Source: Brachybacterium sp. Z12 (lineage in GTDB: Bacteria > Actinomycetota > Actinomycetes > Actinomycetales > Dermabacteraceae). From it: a DNA stretch of 64,000 nucleotides. The notes beneath the pieces are model-generated. The model saw nothing but the letters and a program-made list of their open reading frames with translations, was not told the origin of the DNA and did not search any database. Where the stretch lies: NCBI RefSeq assembly GCF_014400405.1, contig NZ_CP060496.1:124001-188000 (forward strand), given 5' to 3'. Positions 1-8,686 of this stretch are shown here, piece after piece. Numbering within the stretch: position 1 is the first letter of the stretch; every line of letters starts with the position of its first letter. Made by a program: the position numbers and the translations under genes.

Positions 1-947
1 GGCTTATCTGCCGGCTCGCCTCACCATCGGCCCGCCGGGACCACCCGCGCCGGGCCGCGTCGGCGCCCGCCCGCCCCTCCGCAGTCGCGCGCGGCCCCCT
101 CGCCCCGTACCTGTTCCTCCTGCCCGCCTTCCTGGTCTACGGCGCGTTCGCGCTGTACCCGCTGGGCCGGGCCGCGCAGTTCTCCCTGTTCGAGTGGAAG
201 GGATTCGGCCCCTCCACCTTCGTGGGGCTGGACAACTACCTGGACCTGGCCGGGGACGCGGATTTCCGGGCGGCGATCGCCAACGCGCTGCTCCTGATCG
301 TCTTCTACGCGGTGATCCCGCTCGTGGTGGGACTGGTGCTGGCCGCGATCCTGCGGCGCGGGCAGGTGCGAGGGATGGGCTTCTTCCGCACCGTGATCTT
401 CCTGCCCCAGGTGATCGCGCTGGTCGTGGTCGCCGTGGCGTGGCGGCAGATCTACTCCCCGCACGGCCTGCTCAACGACGCGCTGCGGGCCGTCGGGCTC
501 GACGCGCTCACCCGCGGCTGGCTCGGCGATCCGAGCACGGCCCTGGCCGCCGTCGGCTTCATCGGCACGTGGGTGCAGATGGGGCTGGTGATGCTGCTGC
601 TCCTGTCCGGGATGAGCCGCATCCCCGCCGAACTGTTCGAAGCCGCCCGCCTCGACGGCGCGGGGCCGGTCAGGGAGTTCTTCGCGATCACCCTGCCCGC
701 GGTACGGGGCGAGATCTCGGTCGCGCTCGTGCTGACCATCATCGCGGCCCTGAAGACCTTCGACCTGGTCTACATGACCACCTCCGGCGGTCCCGGCAAC
801 ACCACGACCGTGCCCAGCTTCGAGGTGTACTTCCGCGCCTTCGAGCTGCGCGAGGTGGGCTCTGCTTCCACCGTCGCGATCGTGCTGACGGCTCTGATCT
901 TCGTGATCAACGTGGGCGTCTCCCGGATCGGGGAGCGTGAGTCATGA
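1..947 (+). CDS. Sugar ABC transporter permease, MalF type (5' end outside window)
   Basis: Inner-membrane permease of a carbohydrate uptake ABC transporter. The frame is open from base 3 with no usable start codon before the first membrane segment (APYLFLLPAFLVYG), so the N-terminus lies upstream of the window or uses a start I cannot identify. About six hydrophobic segments follow. The EAA loop that docks on the ATPase reads EAARLDGAG near 640-665, followed by the usual FFAITLP. It ends in an ATGA overlap with the next permease, so the two are translationally coupled as in MalFG-type pairs. No ATPase or binding protein gene is visible here; they would lie upstream or elsewhere. Substrate unknown. 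Confidence 0.9.
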   Translation, partial: LICRLASPSARRDHPRRAASAPARPSAVARGPLAPYLFLLPAFLVYGAFALYPLGRAAQFSLFEWKGFGPSTFVGLDNYLDLAGDADFRAAIANALLLIVFYAVIPLVVGLVLAAILRRGQVRGMGFFRTVIFLPQVIALVVVAVAWRQIYSPHGLLNDALRAVGLDALTRGWLGDPSTALAAVGFIGTWVQMGLVMLLLLSGMSRIPAELFEAARLDGAGPVREFFAITLPAVRGEISVALVLTIIAALKTFDLVYMTTSGGPGNTTTVPSFEVYFRAFELREVGSASTVAIVLTALIFVINVGVSRIGERES

Positions 948-1747
948 GGGTCTCCCGCGCCGAGACGACGCTGAACTACGTGATCCTGCTGGGCTTCGCG
1001 CTGTTCGCGCTCACCCCCGTCCTCACCATCCTGCTCACCTCGGTCTCCGCCCCGCTGGGGGAACCGGACGGTCTCTACCTCTCCAACTTCGTCGAAGCCT
1101 GGACCGTGGGCGGCTTCGGTCGCTCTCTGGGGAACTCCGTGGTGGTCGCCGCGATCGTGGTGTCCCTCGCGGCCGTGCTCGCGATCGGTGCCGGCTACGC
1201 CTTCGGCACCATGCGCTTCCGCGGCTCGACGCCGCTGTTCTACCTGTTCCTGCTGGGGCTGATGATCCCGACCGAGGCGACGGTCTTCCCGCTGTTCTTC
1301 GACCTGCGCACCCTGGGCCTGACCGACACCTATCTCGCGATCGCCATGCCGCAGGTCGCCCAGTCAGTCGCCTTCGGCACCTTCTGGCTGCGCGCCCAGT
1401 TCCGGGCGATGCCGGTGAGCCTGCTGGAGGCCGCGGCGCTCGACGGCGCAGGCCCGATGCGCGCCCTGACCCGGATCATGGTGCCCGCGGCCCGGCCCGC
1501 GATCCTCACCATGCTGGTGCTGGTGTTCATGTGGACCTGGAACGAGTTCCTGATCGCCCTGGTCATGGCACCGGGCGGGAGCCTGCGCACCGCCCCGCTG
1601 GGGCTGGCGAACTTCCAGGGCCAGTACACCTCCGAGACCGCATTGCTGGCCGCCGGCGCCGTGATCGTCGCCCTGCCCACCGTGATCCTGTTCCTGTTCC
1701 TCCAACGCCACTTCATCCGCGGAATGCTCGAAGGAGCCTCTCAGTGA
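944..1747 (+). CDS. Sugar ABC transporter permease, MalG type
   Basis: Second inner-membrane permease of the same importer, 267 residues, the normal length. Six membrane segments are visible, starting with NYVILLGFALFALTPVL. The EAA motif EAAALDGAG lies at about residues 160-168, followed by the conserved WTWNEFLIAL segment of MalG-type permeases. The ATG start overlaps the previous stop by four bases. The stop overlaps the GTG of the downstream PfkB-type kinase by four bases, so transport and phosphorylation of the same sugar are probably coupled. The exact sugar cannot be read from the sequence. Confidence 0.92.
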   Translation: MRVSRAETTLNYVILLGFALFALTPVLTILLTSVSAPLGEPDGLYLSNFVEAWTVGGFGRSLGNSVVVAAIVVSLAAVLAIGAGYAFGTMRFRGSTPLFYLFLLGLMIPTEATVFPLFFDLRTLGLTDTYLAIAMPQVAQSVAFGTFWLRAQFRAMPVSLLEAAALDGAGPMRALTRIMVPAARPAILTMLVLVFMWTWNEFLIALVMAPGGSLRTAPLGLANFQGQYTSETALLAAGAVIVALPTVILFLFLQRHFIRGMLEGASQ

Positions 1748-2939
1748 CGACCGACGATCCCGCTCTGCCCACCAACCCCGTTACGCCCGACCCTCCGGCG
1801 GCCCCTGGCCCGGGCGCCTCCACCCCCGCCCCGCCCGAGGCGGCCGAGCGCGACGACTGGGACCCGCTCGCCGCCCAGCGCACCGATGAGGATCCGCCGC
1901 TGGACGTGCTGCTGTCCGGCACGGTGTTCTTCGACATCGTCTTCACCGGCATGGACCGCCTGCCCCGCCCCGGCGAGGAGCTGTGGTCCAAGGGCATGGG
2001 CTCGAGCCCCGGCGGCATCGCGAACCTCGCCACCGCCGCCGCCCGCCTCGGCCTGCGCACCGGACTGGTCGCCGGTTTCGGGGACGACGCCTACGCCGAC
2101 TGGATGTGGCACACCATGGCGCATGAGGAAGGCATCGACCTGACCGCCTCGCGCCGCTTCACAGACTTCCACTCCGCGCTGACCGTCTCCATCGCCGCCG
2201 AGGGCGACCGCGCCATGGCCACGCATGGTCACGACCTGCCCGAGCCGCTCTCCTCCCTCATCGCCCGCGCCCCGGACGCCCGCGCCGCAGTGGTGGACCT
2301 GGCGGGGAGACCTCCTGGTGGGCGCAGCTCGCCCAGCGCGGCTCCGATGATCTTCGCCGACATCGGCTTCGACGAGACCGGCCGCTGGGACGAGTCCGAC
2401 CTCGCCCCGCTCATCCACTGCCACGCCTTCACCCCCAACGCGCTCGAGGCGATGGCCTACACCCGCACCGACAGTCCTGACCGGGCGGTGCGCGCGCTCG
2501 CCGAGAAGGTGCCGCTCGCGGTGGTCACCGACGGCGCCTCCGGCTCGTACGCGATCGACGGCTCCACCGGCGAGGAGGCCTACTGCCCGGCCGTGCCGGT
2601 CACCGCGATCGACACCACCGGCGCCGGGGACGTGTTCGCCGCCGCGATGGTGCTGGGCACGTTGGCCTCCTGGCCGCTCGATGAGCGGCTGCGGTTCGCC
2701 TCCCTGTGCTCGGCGCTGGCCGTCCAGCAGTTCGGGGGTCCCTCGCCGCACCGGGATGGGGCGACATCACCGACTGGTGGCGCTCGCTGAGCTCCGCCGC
2801 GGCGGAGGGCGACCTGCGCGCCGCCTACACCCGCAGCGGCTATCAGTTCCTCGACGCCGTGGTCCCCGACCATCCCGTCCAGGGCCGCCGCCGCGCCCAG
2901 GGCACCTTCGCGCTGCGCTCCGACGCCGGGAAGCACTGA
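1744..2939 (+). CDS. PfkB-family carbohydrate kinase, frameshifted
   Basis: ATP-dependent sugar kinase of the ribokinase/PfkB family, probably acting on the sugar imported by the two permeases before it. The GTG start overlaps the permease stop. After a Pro-rich N-terminus of about 55 residues the core shows LDVLLSGTVFFDIVF, the substrate-side GSSPGGIANLATAAARLG, and the anion-hole/catalytic motif DTTGAGDVFAAAM. The frame reaches a stop at 2790, but the family C-terminus (GWGDITDWW...) continues in another frame to 2939. One missing G in the run at 2734-2738 explains this. A second pair of shifts (missing G near 2304-2307, extra base near 2346) would restore a typical DLAGETSWWAQLAQRGS stretch. 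Function confident, exact sugar unknown. Confidence 0.8.
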
Positions 2940-3234
2940 CCCGGCGGCGCTGACGCGGGAGCACTGGCATCGGAGCCTCTGACGCGGCAACCCTGAGCGG
3001 GTCCCTGGCGTCGGAGCCCTCCCGCGGGGTCGAGTCGTGGGAAATGGGCGCCTGGGGGTGTCCCAGACGCACCGTTCCCACGGGTCGATCGCAACGTCGA
3101 GCCAAGCGTGCCGGAGCCACAGGTGCGCGACGACGCCTCGGCGGACGTTCCCACCTCCTGGTCTGCGTTCAGGGAGTTGCGGGGAACGTGGGAACCCGCC
3201 ACCGACAACCGGGGGTGATCGTAGGGTGGCGGGC
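2940..3234. other. Intergenic stretch with repeated GTTCCCAC-type motif
   Basis: No gene is seen. GTGGGAA-type octamers occur four times in two orientations: GTGGGAAA at 3037-3044, CGTTCCCAC at 3073-3081, ACGTTCCCAC at 3145-3154 and AACGTGGGAAC at 3185-3195. They may be regulator half-sites or decayed repeats. The stretch separates convergent genes, so a promoter role is not obvious. Confidence 0.35.
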
Positions 3235-3783
3235 TCACCGCACTGTGCGCACGATCAGCTGAGATGCCCTCGTGATCTCGGGCGCTTCGATGCTCAGTGG
3301 ACGGGTCTGCGTGCACTGGATGCCCTCCTCCAGCCACGTCGCAACCAGGGTGACCGCGGGATGGTAGTACGACCACCAGGCGATCCCGTCCCAGGTGCCC
3401 TGGTCGTAGATCCTCGCCGCCTGGCGCTGTGTGCGGCGCTTGTTGCGCTCGGTCACCTCGGTGACGCGAAGGATCCCGAGGGCTGTGAGCCTCTCCGGAT
3501 CGGCGAGGTCGGCGAGGCGGGTCGAATCGGAGATCTCGTAGGTGCTGAGCGCTCGGACCGCGTCATCGCTGCTCGGCACGAGAAGCATGCCGGAAGACCA
3601 CGTTGCCAGATGGCCGAAGGTCTCGGCGATCGCTCCCTCCGGAGTGGTCGAGAAGTATCGCAGCGCGTAGAGGTCGGGATTGTCCCAACGTCCCGCACCC
3701 TGCCCGGGCGGGATGAACAGCGGGCCGTACGGTGCGGAGGGATCGACGCCGTCGATCCACGGGTGCACGCGGTAGAGCAGCAT
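3235..3783 (-). CDS. RES-domain toxin
   Basis: Toxin component of a RES/Xre toxin-antitoxin module; RES toxins studied so far consume cellular NAD+. The 182-residue protein shows the family landmarks: an early YRVHP arginine, GAGRWDNP (the GRW motif), YFSTTPEGAIAETFGHL with the conserved Glu, and a late DGIAWWSYYHP block. Its ATG shares one base with the antitoxin stop (TGATG), giving tight coupling with the antitoxin translated first. Length is normal and no break is seen. Family assignment is good; NAD+ consumption is inferred from family knowledge. Confidence 0.85.
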   Translation of the reverse strand: MLLYRVHPWIDGVDPSAPYGPLFIPPGQGAGRWDNPDLYALRYFSTTPEGAIAETFGHLATWSSGMLLVPSSDDAVRALSTYEISDSTRLADLADPERLTALGILRVTEVTERNKRRTQRQAARIYDQGTWDGIAWWSYYHPAVTLVATWLEEGIQCTQTRPLSIEAPEITRASQLIVRTVR

Positions 3784-4148
3784 CAGGCGAAGACGCCCGC
3801 CTCGTCGCCGATGATGGCATCGAGGACTTCCGATGTGCGGCCATGGCGGATCAACTCCAGCGGTGTCGCTCCCTCGAGGAACGCGTTGTGACCGTTCAAC
3901 CAGTCCGGGATCACGGAATCGTCCCAGACCAAGCGGGCGCGGGAGACGATGAACTCGAGGTCGGTGACGGCGCGCACGGTGTCAGCGCTGGGTTGCGTGG
4001 CTCCGTCCACCCACCTGGTCGCCTGTGAACGGCCGACGCCCACCCACGCCGCGAGCTTCGCCTGGCTTCCGAGCGCTCGCGAGGCCGATCGGACCTTGAG
4101 TGCGAGCAGTTCGGCGTCGGGCTTCACGGGATGGTCGGTGGTGCTCAT
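3783..4148 (-). CDS. Xre/MbcA/ParS-type antitoxin
   Basis: DNA-binding antitoxin paired with the RES toxin. A helix-turn-helix lies at about residues 25-50 (LGSQAKLAAWVGVGRSQATR). The C-terminal DUF2384/MbcA-ParS toxin-binding region follows with PDWLNGHNAFLEGATPLELI and EVLDAI. I chose the ATG at 4148 because GGGGGC sits just upstream; a TTG at 4169 would add seven residues. Antitoxins of this family normally repress their own operon, and a matching inverted repeat lies directly upstream (4166-4181). Confidence 0.85.
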   Translation of the reverse strand: MSTTDHPVKPDAELLALKVRSASRALGSQAKLAAWVGVGRSQATRWVDGATQPSADTVRAVTDLEFIVSRARLVWDDSVIPDWLNGHNAFLEGATPLELIRHGRTSEVLDAIIGDEAGVFA

Positions 4149-4165
4149 GCCCCCAGTATGGGCGC

Positions 4166-4181
4166 GCAACAGAAATGTTGC
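4166..4181. promoter_or_regulatory. Candidate autoregulatory operator of the RES/Xre pair
   Basis: Perfect inverted repeat GCAACAGAAATGTTGC: arms GCAACA/TGTTGC around GAAA, 18 bases upstream of the antitoxin ATG. The position fits repression by the antitoxin. Role inferred from place and symmetry. Confidence 0.5.
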
Positions 4182-4255
4182 AAGGGTGAGGGGTGGGATC
4201 GTTCCGATCGGCCTGTCGTCAGGCGATTCCTCCCCCAGGGGTCGGGGCGGTCATG

Positions 4256-4807
4256 TCAATCCTTTCTTCGGGTCCAGCAGGCATAGGTGACGCCGGAGCT
4301 GAAGGCGTGATGCTCGCGCAGCTCGAGCCGCTCCGGGTGGCCGTTCGGGAACAGCCGGCGCCCGCGGCCCTGGACGTAGGGGTAGGTCCACAGCCGGTAC
4401 TCGTCCACCAGCCCGGCGGCGATCAGGGGATGGCACAGCTGGATGGAGCCGGTCAGAGAGATCTCAGCCCCCGTCCGCTCCTTCAGGGCGCGCACCGCCG
4501 CGACGGGGTCGCCAGGCAGGAGCGTGGTGTGCTGCCAGGCGGGGTCGGTCATGGTCGAGGTGACGACGTACTTCTCGAGCGAGTTCAGCTCGTTGGTGAT
4601 GCCGGTGGTGTCATCGGTCTGGGCCGGCCAGTAGCCGCGGAAGTCCTCGAAGGTCTGCCGGCCCAGCAGCAGCGCATCGCAGGCGGCGCTGTCCCGCTGG
4701 AGGATCTCGTGCTGGTCCGGTGGGGCGCCGGACGGGTCGAACCAGTCATCGAGCATCTCGATCGAACCGTCGACGGTCATGTTCTGGGTGATCACGAGCG
4801 GACGCAC
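4256..4807 (-). CDS. RibD C-terminal/dihydrofolate-reductase-like family protein
   Basis: Cytosolic NADPH-binding reductase fold of the RibD_C/DHFR-like superfamily, 183 residues, substrate unknown. Visible landmarks are LVITQNMTVDGSIE at the N-terminus, CDALLLGRQTFEDFRGYWP in the middle, LEKYVVTSTMTDP, and the C-terminal half TGSIQLCHPLIAAGLVDEYR with GRGRRLFP. These match stand-alone YwjB/YyaP-like proteins rather than true folate reductase or RibD. It is monocistronic, with a strong palindrome about 80 bp upstream that could be a repressor site. Confidence 0.8.
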   Translation of the reverse strand: MRPLVITQNMTVDGSIEMLDDWFDPSGAPPDQHEILQRDSAACDALLLGRQTFEDFRGYWPAQTDDTTGITNELNSLEKYVVTSTMTDPAWQHTTLLPGDPVAAVRALKERTGAEISLTGSIQLCHPLIAAGLVDEYRLWTYPYVQGRGRRLFPNGHPERLELREHHAFSSGVTYACWTRRKD

Positions 4808-4888
4808 AGGGCCTCCTCGATGGCCGCGGAGCAGTGTCTCCTCGCCGCGCTCACGACCTCCGAGAGCATCGGCGCAAGGGGTCCCGGA

Positions 4889-4904
4889 GTGTAGACCTCT
4901 ACAC
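4889..4904. promoter_or_regulatory. Palindromic operator candidate upstream of the RibD-like gene
   Basis: GTGTAGACCTCTACAC has 7-bp perfect arms (GTGTAGA/TCTACAC) around CC, resembling TetR-type operators. It lies about 82 bp upstream of the reductase start within the 445-bp gene-free stretch 4808-5252. I see no gene in the rest of that stretch. Confidence 0.45.
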
Positions 4905-5252
4905 GGCGCATCGCCATGGGTGGGGCGCCACCAGCGGCTGCTGCGGCCGCGCCGGCGCGAGCCCTGCCATCGCGCCGGCCCCGATCAGATTCGGTCCCCG
5001 CTGGCCGGTGACCTGCATGGGGAGTTCTCCCCGGGGACTTCTGCCCAGGAGTTCACCCCATCGCGCTCCCGGGCCCGGACCCGTAGATTCCAGGTGGCGG
5101 GTGCGGGACTCTCCTGGGGGAGAGGCACCGGCACGAGGCTCACGCAGAGCGGGAGCCGCAGGATCGACGGTGGGGGCCGACGATCCGGCGGCGAGGAACG
5201 CTCTGCCCCTGGCCTCGTGCCCGGTGCGCGAGGCGGGTGATTGGGGCCGGGG

Positions 5253-5989
5253 TCAGAGCTGGATGAGGCCCTGGGTGAGGGAGATCAGCGCACCGACCAT
5301 CGCGATCACGATCACCCAGCGCATCGCCCGGGCGCCGTGCACCCAGCGGGCCAGCACGTTGCCGCCGATCAGCCCCACTACCAGCAGCCCCAGCAGCGTC
5401 GCCCAGCCCGTGATGGGCAGCGAGGGCAGCGACCATTTCGCGATCAGCGCCGCCACGCCGAGCACGGCGAAGTGCAGCTGGGCGGTGGCCGCGAAGCGGC
5501 GATGCTCCACTGCGTGGCCAGGGCGTAGACCACCAGCCCCGGACCGCCCACCCCGGCGGTCACGTTCATCAGTCCCGAGGCGAAGCCTCCGCCCACGCCC
5601 ACCCACGGTGAGTTCGGCACCTGGAGCCGGCGCGAGGCGAGGGTGAACAGCAGCCCGACGATCACCAGCAGACTGATCGAGATCGCGAGCACCGGCGCCG
5701 GCAGCCACAGCACCAGCAGCGCCCCGGGCACGGTGCCCACGATCCCGGCGGGGATCACGCTTCCGGCCCGCTTCCAGTCGAGATCAGCATGGACCACGGA
5801 GAGGTTCAGCAGCGCGGCGACGATCCCGCACACGTTCGTGACCAGGATTCCCTCGAAGGGGCCCAGCGCCATCACCAGGAACGGGGAGGACAGCAGCGCG
5901 AAGCCCATTCCGGTGGTGCGCACCGCGACCGCCCCGGCCAGGACGGCCAGCGCGGCCAGGCCCAGCTGCCACCACTGCGGATCGATCAC
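5253..5989 (-). CDS. TauE/SafE-family sulfite/organosulfur exporter, frameshifted
   Basis: Polytopic membrane protein of the TauE/SafE (DUF81) family, which exports sulfite, sulfoacetate or related anions. The N-terminal two thirds (from MIDPQWWQLGL) contain four hydrophobic segments and the repeat motif GGGFASGLMNVTAGVGGPGL. The last segments (HRRFAATAQLHFAVLGVAAL, then GNVLARWVHG) lie in another frame down to 5253. Restoring one G opposite 5507-5508 joins them as YALATQWEHRRFAAT. Full length is then about 245 residues, normal for the family. It is divergent from the SDR gene at 6106. Confidence 0.78.
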
Positions 5990-6105
5990 GCAGGCCAGGG
6001 TATGCGGTGAACCGGTGACTTATGACCCTGGATCCGATGCGTGCGCGTGGATAGTGTCGAGGTACGAGCACTGCTCGATGCGGTGCGCTCACCAGGAGGT
6101 CCGTC

Positions 6106-6933
6106 ATGACCCGCACCTACATCATCACCGGAGCAGCCTCGGGCATCGGGGCGAAGACCGCCGAACTGCTGCGCGAGCAGGGCCACACGGTCGTCGGCGT
6201 CGATCTGCAGGGCGTGGAGGTCTCCGCGGACCTCTCCACCCCGGACGGCCGCGCCGAGGCCGCCCGGCTCGCCCTCGAGGCGACGGGCGGGATCGTCGAT
6301 GCGGTGATCCCGTCGGCCGGGCTCGCCGCCCCGAAGGCCGTCACCGCTGCGGTGAACTACTTCGGGATGACCGAGTTCCTCGAGGCGCTGCAGCCGGCGC
6401 TGGCCCGCTCCGAGGCGCCGCGCGTCGCGCTGGTCTCCTCGATGTCCTCCCTGCAGCCGCTCGACCCCGCGCTGGTCGAGGCGCTGATGGCGGATGACGA
6501 GCCCGCGGCGCTCGCCCGGGCGGAGGAGCTCGCCGCCGATCCCGCCACCGGCAACCTCATCTACGCCTCCTCGAAGCGGGCGATCTCCCGCTGGGTGCGG
6601 CGCGAGTCCACCGGGCCGAAGTGGGCCGGGGCCGGGATCCCGCTGAACGCCGTCGCCCCCGGCATCGTGCGCACCCCGATGACGCAGGACATGCTCGCCG
6701 ATCCTCAGTACGCGGCGTTCATGGACATGGTGGTGCCGATGCCGCTGAACGGTCATCAGGACGCCGAGAGCGTGGCGCGCCTGCTGATCTGGCTGACGTC
6801 GGTGGAGAACTCCCACTGCTGCGGCCAGACGTTCTACGCCGACGGCGGCGCCGATGCGGTGCTGCGGGGCGAGGACGTGTGGGGCTGGAACGACGAGGCG
6901 ATCAACGCCAAGTTCGCCGCGTTCGGGGTCTGA
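6106..6933 (+). CDS. Short-chain dehydrogenase/reductase
   Basis: NAD(P)-dependent SDR of 275 residues. The Rossmann motif TGAASGIGAKTAELL is at the N-terminus, DLQG follows the second beta strand, the catalytic Ser is in VALVSSMSS, and the catalytic pair is in YASSKRAISRW. NAVAPGIVRTPMT and FYADGGADAVL are the usual C-terminal signatures. The overall pattern resembles 3-alpha-hydroxysteroid-dehydrogenase-like SDRs with a long insert after the catalytic Ser. Substrate unknown. A Shine-Dalgarno AGGAGGT precedes the ATG. Transcription ends at the hairpin at 6952-6986. Confidence 0.85.
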   Translation: MTRTYIITGAASGIGAKTAELLREQGHTVVGVDLQGVEVSADLSTPDGRAEAARLALEATGGIVDAVIPSAGLAAPKAVTAAVNYFGMTEFLEALQPALARSEAPRVALVSSMSSLQPLDPALVEALMADDEPAALARAEELAADPATGNLIYASSKRAISRWVRRESTGPKWAGAGIPLNAVAPGIVRTPMTQDMLADPQYAAFMDMVVPMPLNGHQDAESVARLLIWLTSVENSHCCGQTFYADGGADAVLRGEDVWGWNDEAINAKFAAFGV

Positions 6934-6951
6934 GGCGCGCCGCCGCGCGTG

Positions 6952-6986
6952 CGGGCCGGCGTCGGCAGAGCGCCGACGTCGGCCCG
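6952..6986. terminator. Bidirectional hairpin between convergent genes
   Basis: A 15-bp stem (one mismatch) CGGGCCGGCGTCGGC / GCCGACGTCGGCCCG with loop AGAGC lies between the SDR stop and the amidohydrolase stop. There is no T-run, as is common for GC-rich actinobacterial terminators. Confidence 0.6.
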
Positions 6987-6990
6987 CCGG

Positions 6991-8214
6991 TCAGCCCCGC
7001 CCCAGCAGCGCGAACGCGGCGCTCGCCGCGGCCTCGGTGCCTGTGCTCAGGGAGGGCTGCAGGTCCGGGGCCCACAGCGGCGAGTGGTTCGGCGCCGCCT
7101 CCCGCCCTTGGGCGTAGCCGCCGAAGCCCCAGTAGCAGTACGGCACCCCGAAGGCGTCCGGGATCGTGGAGAAGTCCTCGGAGGCGGTGACGGGGTCCAT
7201 GTGCTCGACCCGCTCCGGCCCGAACTGGGCGATGAACGCCTCGCGCACCTGTGCGGCCAGCTGCGGGTCGTTGTCGGTGACGGGGTAGCGGTTGAACAGC
7301 TCGAACTCGGGCTCCTTCGGGGAGCGGGCCGCCTCGCACTCGGCGCGCACCATCCGCTGCACCCCTTCGACCAGGTGGTCGAGGATCTCCTCGCTGTAGG
7401 CGCGGAAGTTCAGCGCCAGCTCGGCTTGGTCCGGGATGATGTTCGCGCTGGTCCCGGCGTGCAGGGCGCCCACCGTCACCACCCCGAAGTCGCCGGGGGC
7501 GATCTCGCGGGCCACGAGGGTCTGGATCCGGGTGACGATCGCGGCGGCGAGCACCACCGGATCCACGCCCAGATGCGGCATCGAGCCGTGCGAGCCGGCG
7601 CCGTGCACCCGCACCCGCATCGACACCGAGGAGCTCAGCACCGGGCCGGGCGCCACGGCGACCTTCCCTGCGGCGGGGCTGGTCAGCACGTGCTGGCCCA
7701 GGTATGCATCCGGCGTGGGGATCTTGTCGATCAGCCCGTCCGCGACCATCGCCGCGGCCCCGGCGGCGGTCTCCTCCCCGGGCTGGAACAGGGCGATGAA
7801 GGTGCCGGACCAGTCCCCTCGATGCTCGGCCAGCAGCCTCGCCGCTCCGAGCGCCGCGACCATGTGGAAGTCATGGCCGCAGGCATGCATCGTGGGCTGG
7901 AGAGTCCCGTCGGCATCCTGCTGGCTGTGCACCGAGGCGTACGGCAGGCCGGAGGCCTCCTGCACGGGCAGGCCGTCCATGTCCGCGCGCAGCAGCACCG
8001 TCGGCCCCTCGCCCCGGGAGAGCACCCCCACCACGCCGCCGCCGATCTGCTGGACCTCGTACCCGAACTCGGCCAGCTGCGCGGCGATGATTCGCCGTGT
8101 GCGCTCCTCGCGCATCGACAGCTCGGGATGACGGTGCAGGTCCGTCAGCAGCGGCTCCTGCCAGGCGCGGTACTCTTTCAGCGCGGCGGTCATGCGGTCG
8201 GTCAGAGCGGTCAT
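6991..8214 (-). CDS. M20D-family amidohydrolase
   Basis: Zinc amidohydrolase/aminoacylase of the M20D peptidase family (407 residues), removing acyl or amide groups from amino-acid conjugates. Metal-site landmarks are LHRHPELSMREERT, LLRADMDGLPV, MHACGHDFHM, FQPGEE and the late TASEDFSTIP. The dimerisation domain begins near VRVHGAGSHGSMPH. I chose the ATG at 8214 because AAAGGA sits six bases upstream; the open frame runs further to 8691 without homology. The C-terminal YWGFGG and NHSPLWAPDL blocks are normal. Exact substrate not determinable. Confidence 0.88.
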   Translation of the reverse strand: MTALTDRMTAALKEYRAWQEPLLTDLHRHPELSMREERTRRIIAAQLAEFGYEVQQIGGGVVGVLSRGEGPTVLLRADMDGLPVQEASGLPYASVHSQQDADGTLQPTMHACGHDFHMVAALGAARLLAEHRGDWSGTFIALFQPGEETAAGAAAMVADGLIDKIPTPDAYLGQHVLTSPAAGKVAVAPGPVLSSSVSMRVRVHGAGSHGSMPHLGVDPVVLAAAIVTRIQTLVAREIAPGDFGVVTVGALHAGTSANIIPDQAELALNFRAYSEEILDHLVEGVQRMVRAECEAARSPKEPEFELFNRYPVTDNDPQLAAQVREAFIAQFGPERVEHMDPVTASEDFSTIPDAFGVPYCYWGFGGYAQGREAAPNHSPLWAPDLQPSLSTGTEAAASAAFALLGRG

Positions 8215-8487
8215 CTCGGATCCTTTCGCGGGGTGCCGCGGCGGCTTTTCGCGGCCGACGGGACAGGGCGCGGGCACGGCGGCGAGCACGCGGTATGACT
8301 CGAGCGTAACCAGGCCCGTCACCGCCGGTGTGATTCGCCTGACCCATGGTCTCGGACCCTTTTCTGCGACCCCCGCGGCCCTACTCTGGTCGCGAGCACA
8401 AAAGATGCCCGGAAACCGCATCTGATCAGCCGATACTCGGCCTCGAGAACGGTGCTCCCAACCACTGCGAGAAGGAGGGACCCACGT

Positions 8488-8670
8488 ATGGAGTCGCGCC
8501 ATGACGTCACTGTCGGCCAGGAGCTGCAGGCCACTACCGAGACCACGCAGATTCCGGCGGTCCCTGCCACTGCGGATTCGAGCGATCAGGCACCTACCTG
8601 GCGCAGCAGCCTGGCCGTCGCGGCCTCGCTCGTGGCCGCCTTCGTGGCCGTCACCCTGGTGAGCCTCTGA
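8488..8670 (+). CDS. Small single-span membrane protein, unknown function
   Basis: Predicted 60-residue protein with an ideal ribosome-binding site (AAGGAGGG) before the ATG. The N-terminal 40 residues are polar and Thr/Ala-rich. The C-terminus is one hydrophobic segment (SLAVAASLVAAFVAVTLVSL) ending at the stop, so it would be a tail-anchored membrane protein. I do not recognise the family. The 273-bp gap upstream (8215-8487) carries no gene. The stop codon lies in a triple 8-bp repeat. Confidence 0.55.
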   Translation: MESRHDVTVGQELQATTETTQIPAVPATADSSDQAPTWRSSLAVAASLVAAFVAVTLVSL

Positions 8671-8686
8671 GCCTCTGAGCCTCTGA
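8663..8686. repeat. GCCTCTGA tandem repeat, three copies
   Basis: Three exact head-to-tail copies of GCCTCTGA; the first contains the last codons and stop of the small membrane protein. Copy-number change would shift only what follows the stop. Confidence 0.8.

Noticed and set aside
1741-2751. Long open frame on the minus strand opposite the PfkB kinase
   Set aside because: It is the GC-rich shadow of the kinase: Gly/Arg/Val-rich, no family motif and no ribosome-binding site.
4834-5646. Plus-strand frame across the gap and the TauE gene
   Set aside because: Arg/Pro-rich translation without homology; overlaps a real gene on the other strand.
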